64,000 nt of DNA from CAWAYH01 sp963786195 (GTDB taxonomy: Bacteria > Acidobacteriota > Vicinamibacteria > Vicinamibacterales > 2-12-FULL-66-21), in the NCBI GenBank assembly GCA_963786195.1, contig CAWAYH010000001.1, forward strand, positions 310,001 to 374,000. Reading direction: 5' to 3'. Shown piece by piece: positions 60,138-64,000 of this stretch (its first letter is position 1; each line of letters starts with the position of its first letter). A program made the position numbers and the translations under genes. The notes beneath the pieces are model-generated. The model was given only the letters and a program-made list of their open reading frames with translations. It made no database searches and was not told the DNA's origin.

Positions 60138-61402
60138 ATGCCATCACACAGCGGCTATCTGTTTCTGGGCCTGACGGCAATCGTCGCGGCCCTGGCCGGC
60201 GTGCTTGCGTACGCCGTCCTGCGAATCTTTGCCGCGGCGCGCGCTTCCACGCGAGACGCGCAGGAAAGACGGCGCCGAGACGGCGTTCATGGCCGCCGCC
60301 ATGGAGGACGCCGTTCGCAAGCTGCGAGACGGCGAGCGCGCGATGAAGGCGCGCGCCGAAGCTTCCGAGCGCCTCTCGAGCGAGATCGTCGCCAGCCTGA
60401 CGTCCGGACTCCTGGTCGTCGATCGCGACGGCATCGTTCGCACGCTGAATCCCGCCGGACAGAAGATGCTCGGCCTGCCCGACAACGGGTGGGAGGGATC
60501 GTTCCGCGACGTGCTGAAGAACGCCGGCGCGCTGGCGAACGTCCTCGATGAATGCCTGATGACGTCGACGCCCGTCGTGCGGCGCGCGGTGCCGATCCCC
60601 GGCAGCGGGCCGTCCCATCTCGGGCTCACCGTCTCCCCGATTCGCGACGAGACCGGCACGGCCCAGGGCGTCATCTGCCTCTTCACCGACCTCAGCGAGG
60701 TCATGGAGCTCGAAGAGCAGCTGCGGCTGAAGGACAGCCTCGCCCGCCTGGGTGAGATGACCGCCGGGATCGCGCACGAATTCAGAAACGGGCTGGCGAC
60801 GATCCACGGGTACAGCCGGCTGCTCGACCTCGAACGGCTGCCGCTGGACTTCCGTCCCTACGTGCAGGGCATCCGAGACGAGACCGAGGCGCTCGGCCAG
60901 GTCGTCACGAACTTCCTGAGCTTTGCCCGCCCGACCGAGCTGACGCTGGCGCCGGTCGACATGTCGGCGCTGGCCGAACGCGCGGCCGAAGAGGTCCGCG
61001 GCGAGGCGCGCGCCCGTGGCGGCGACGTCGTCGTGCGCGGCGAGTTCGGGCGAGTCGAAGGCGACGAAGTTCTGCTGCGGCAGGCGCTCAGCAACCTGTG
61101 CCGCAACGCGGTTGAGGCCTGCGATGGCGCGCGGGTACCGCCGCAAATCGTCATCGAAGGCCGGCGGGACGCCGCCCACGGCGTGCTTCGCATCAGCGTG
61201 AGCGACAACGGTCCCGGCATTCCAGACGCCGTAGCGCCTCGGATCTTCAGGCCCTTCTTCACCACCAAGGCTCACGGGTACCGGCCTCGGCCTCGCGCTG
61301 GTCCAGAAGATCATCGTCACGCACAACGGCCGCGTGAACGTCGTCGACAAGGATGGCGGCGGCGCGCGGTTCATGGTCACGCTCCCGACATCAGCCAACT
61401 GA
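60138..61402 (+). CDS. PAS-domain sensor histidine kinase (NtrB/PilS-like), frameshifted
   Basis: One N-terminal membrane helix (YLFLGLTAIVAALAGVLAYA), coiled region, PAS (SSEIVASLTSGLLVVDRDGI), HisKA LGEMTAGIAHEFRNGLATIH, N box LLRQALSNLCRNAVEACDGA, RISVSDNGPGIPDAVAPRIF and, after a surplus G at 61276, GTGLGLALVQKIIVTHNGRV. A further break is near 60276. No response regulator is adjacent; PilR in this window or a distant regulator may be its partner. Confidence 0.9.
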
Positions 61403-61534
61403 CCTCAGCGTCGCAGTTTCTTCAACGACCAGGGCGACGCTCGCGTGGCGGATTCTGCGATCGTGATCGCGGACGCCATCAGCATCTCGCCGTATTCATT
61501 CCGGAAAACTGACGATCGAGAAATGGCGCCATGC

Positions 61535-61550
61535 TGGCGCGTGCGTTGCA
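61535..61550 (+). promoter_or_regulatory. Sigma-54 promoter of minor pilin operon 2
   Basis: TGGCGCG-TGCG-TTGCA: GG-N10-GC spacing, one mismatch to TGGCACG-N4-TTGCW. It would start transcription at about 61561, leaving almost no leader before GTG 61563 or ATG 61572. Shares GTGCGTTGC with the box before pilA. Confidence 0.5.
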
Positions 61551-61562
61551 GCACGGCACTGC

Positions 61563-62151
61563 GTGCGCCTGATGTCGAACGCGCGTCCAGGGTCGTCAGC
61601 AGGCGGGTTCACGCTCGTCGAAGTGCTCATCGCGATTGTCGTGTTCGTCACGATCTCGATCGGCATCGTCCAGCTCGTGTCGATTGCGACCGCCGCCGGC
61701 CGTGCAGCACGCGAGCAGACATCCTCGACGATCATCGCCGCTGCCAGGATGGAGCACCTGCGATCGCTCGTCTGGTCGGTACGAGCCGGCGTCTCCGGGA
61801 AGCCCCGCCATCCCGCGGTCCGATCGGACGTCGAATCTCAGCACCGATCCGGCGACAGACGATGGTCCCGGGCTCGGGCCCTCGCCGCCCGGCACATTGG
61901 GCGCGAACATTCCGCTCTATGTCGACTATCTCGACGCGGACGGGAGATGGGTGGGCAACGGAGACACACCTCCTGCCAACGCGGCGTTCGTCCGCCGCTG
62001 GGCCGTCAAGGGGATTCCCGAGGATCCGGATCGGACGCTGGTCCTTCAGGTCCTCGTGATGCCGATCCGTCAGTCGCGCGACGCATCGTGGCAGGGCCGT
62101 GCCGGTCAGGAGACGCTGCTCGTGAGCGTTCTCACGCGAAAAGGACGTTAG
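61563..62151 (+). CDS. Minor pilin PilV-like, set 2 (surplus base at 61779)
   Basis: Leader MRLMSNARPGSSAGG, then FTLVEVLIAIVVFVTISIGI. AREQTSSTIIAAARMEHLRS is the PilV helix. After one base is dropped the frame reads EPASPGSPAIPRSDRTSNLS, NIPLYVDYLDADGRWVGNGD and ends ETLLVSVLTRKGR. An ATG nine bases downstream is an equally good start. Confidence 0.86.
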
Positions 62152-62197
62152 AAACGTGTTTCATGAACCCGATGCTCGTACCAAGGTGCGAGCGAGC

Positions 62198-63241
62198 ATG
62201 GCGAGAGAGCGTGTGGGGGAGTCCGAGGGGCAAAGCCCCTCGGATAAGGCTAGCGAAGCGGGGTTTACATTCGTCGAGGCGATCGTCGCGCTCGGTCTCG
62301 CGATAGGGCTTGCGCTCGTGCTCATGCAGCTGGCCGCGCACGGGCAGCGCGTCAGTCGCGCGCAGCCCGCCGCAGCCGATCTTCAGCAACGCCTGCGCGT
62401 CACCGCCGAGATGATTCAGCGCGATTTGACGATGGCTGGCGCCGGACCGCTGCATGGCGCGGGGGTGTTGGCAGGCTCGCTGGCGGAATACGTGCCAGCC
62501 GTCGTGCCCGCCAGGACGGGCACTCGCGCTCCCGATCCGGAGCTCTCGTGGTTCGGAGACCGCATCAGCCTCGATCTACGTGCCGGATGGTGGCTGGACG
62601 TCCACGCTGACGGGAGACATGGCCGGTCCGTCAGCAGATGTTCCGATCGCCCCGGTCGCTCCCGGCTGTCCCGCGTCTGGGCTGTGCGGGTTCCGCGAGG
62701 GATCGCGCGCCGTCATCCTCGACGCAACCGGTCCGGGCGCCGGTCACGACCTGTTTACCGTCACCGGAACGGCGGGCGGCCTTGCACATGCGGCGCCCAA
62801 TGCCGCGTTCTCGCACGCTTACACAGCCGCTGCGAGCGTGGTGATGCCTGTCGTCCAGCGCGTGTATCACTTCGATCGCGCGAACCAGCGATTGATGTTG
62901 TACAGACGGCTACCTCTCGGATATGCCGCTCATCGAAAACGTCGTCGATGTCCGATTTGGATACTACGGCGATAGAGGCGCGGGAGCACTCGAGGCGTTT
63001 GCGCCGGCCGCACTGACCGACGGACCAATTGCCGGCCGGAGTCCGAACCGCTTTGACGAAGACCTGCTGAGAATCCGCCGGGTCCGCGTGACGCTCCGGT
63101 TGCAGGCAGGGCGCGGACGATTTTCGCGGCGCCGGCGACTGGTTCCGGAGGCCGGGCACGTCGCCGAACGGGAACAGCTACCTGCGCGACTACGAGATGA
63201 CGTTCGATGTCAGCCCGCGCGGCCTGGTGTCTGCGAGATGA
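62198..63241 (+). CDS. Minor pilin PilW-like, set 2 (three surplus bases)
   Basis: From ATG 62198 the leader is 22 residues and ends ASEAG, then FTFVEAIVALGLAIGLALVL. VTAEMIQRDLTMAGAGPLHG is the PilW helix. Across breaks at 62573, 62904 and 63115 the protein continues IYVPDGGWTSTLTGDMAGPS, CGFREGSRAVILDATGPGAG, DMPLIENVVDVRFGYYGDRG and ends YEMTFDVSPRGLVSAR. The leader is partly encoded by a dispersed palindrome (62222-62243). The stop overlaps the next ATG. Confidence 0.86.
62222..62243. repeat. Dispersed palindrome CCGAGGGGC-N3-GCCCCTCGG, copy 2, inside a coding leader
   Basis: Same 9-bp arms and TCCGAGG flank as at 39738-39760, here with loop AAA. Translated in the pilW frame it gives SEGQSPSDK, immediately before the prepilin cleavage site. 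Confidence 0.75.
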
Positions 63242-63881
63242 AGCGATCGATGCTCGGCGATGCGCGCGGCGCAGCGCTTCTCATCGTGCTGCTGACGGCG
63301 GCCTTGCTCGCCGCGATTGCGGCGGCCCTTGTTGCAGTCTCGACGACGGAAACGCTGATCAGCGCGAGTCATCGACACGCCCAGGAGGCGTCGTACGGCG
63401 CAGAAGCCGCCCTCGAGCGGTCCCTGCACGACCTCGCGGCGTTGCCCGACTGGACCGTCGTGCTGGCGGTCCCGCCGGGCAACGTGCAGTCCACGTTCCT
63501 CGACGGCGCGATGTCGCCGCGACTCCCGGACGGCAGGAGGCTCGATCTCCAGCGGCAGACCACCGAACGTCAGCGGACGAGCGACACGCGTGACGGCCCG
63601 GATCGCTTCGGCGCCGATTGTCCGCAGTGGCGGCTCTTCGCCCATTCGGCACTATCGGAGTTGCTGTCCCCCGGCGAGATCCACCTGCCCCTGTACTCCG
63701 TGGTCTGGATTGCGGACGATGGCGCTGATGGTGATGGCGATCCGTCGGCGGACTCGAACAGCCGGGTGATCCTGCACGCCGCCGGTTTTGGCGCCGGGGA
63801 GCACGTCGGGCGGTCGAGGCGGAGGTGGTCCGATCCGATGGTGGGGAGGTGCGCGTGGTGGCGTGGCGCGAAGTTCGGTAG
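63238..63881 (+). CDS. PilX-like minor pilin, set 2 (break near 63798)
   Basis: RGAALLIVLLTAALLAAIAA, then STTETLISASHRHAQEASYG and AEAALERSLHDLAALPDWTV form the PilX N-terminus. After IADDGADGDGDPSADSNSRV, ILHAAGFGAGG a frame change restores the usual end ARRAVEAEVVRSDGGEVRVV, AWREVR and a TAG at 63879. About 214 residues, ordinary PilX size, in contrast with set 1. The remaining 119 bases of the window show no gene. Confidence 0.83.
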
Positions 63882-64000
63882 CTCGCGAACCCGCTCTCCG
63901 AGGGTCGGGAGCCGTGACCTGCCGGCCTGTTCCTTCCGATAAACCATCTACAGCGCCACGACCGCATGATCCGGTAGCGTGTTACGTCCGTATCTGATAC

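Noticed and set aside
61445..61562. Start of the set 2 PilV at 61445
   Set aside because: The frame there differs from that of the pilin signature, and a prepilin leader of that length would be implausible.

Overview
The window is a high-GC bacterial contig. It carries a complete, densely packed ribosomal-protein superoperon (str, S10, spc and alpha blocks fused) and a type IV pilus region. The gene mix points to an Acidobacteriota of the Vicinamibacteria type: DUF4159, a VPS10-like beta-propeller, orphan MacB/FtsX permeases, dispersed short palindromes, and a PilB-PilT-PilC-PilS-PilR-pilin order. This placement is inference from gene content; no rRNA gene is present to confirm it.

Layout. 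1-11.7 kb is a metabolic/accessory stretch: membrane protein tail, APH-like kinase, PEP mutase/isocitrate lyase family enzyme, VOC protein, VPS10-like propeller, DUF3224, alpha/beta hydrolase, YjbR, M20 amidohydrolase, ArnT-like glycosyltransferase, DUF4159, cupin and CsbD. A strong terminator at 11720-11758 ends it. 12.0-31.5 kb runs without interruption: rpsL, rpsG, fusA, rpsJ, rplC-D-W-B, rpsS, rplV, rpsC, rplP, rpmC, rpsQ, rplN-X-E, rpsN-H, rplF-R, rpsE, rpmD, rplO, secY, adk, map, infA, rpmJ, rpsM-K-D, rpoA, rplQ. No tuf lies between fusA and rpsJ. 31.5-38.6 kb is on the minus strand: a second EF-G-like GTPase, two FtsX/MacB permeases, an HlyD-type adaptor and a Yip1-like membrane protein.

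38.8-64 kb is on the plus strand: a FadL/TraF-like outer-membrane protein, then pilB, pilT, pilC, pilS, pilR and three pilin genes. A VKOR-thioredoxin fusion, an ABC exporter pair, a TPR-like protein and the prepilin peptidase follow. Next come minor pilin set 1 (fimT, pilV, pilW, pilX), a histidine kinase, and minor pilin set 2 (pilV, pilW, pilX). The motor, processing, export, disulfide-forming and regulatory parts of one pilus therefore sit together. Sigma-54-like boxes precede three pilin operons, and TGACA-N5-TGTCA palindromes precede pilB and pilA. Both fit control by the PilS/PilR pair.

Two window-wide patterns stand out. First, most spacers in the ribosomal and pilus blocks contain degenerate tandem or inverted repeats with a 7-bp period, and the repeat word changes from locus to locus. 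Second, more than 50 reading-frame breaks occur, nearly all explained by one surplus base. They also hit essential genes (L2, S3, S17, L24, L5, S8, L6), so I read them as consensus errors, not pseudogenes, and annotate interrupted genes as single CDS across the breaks.
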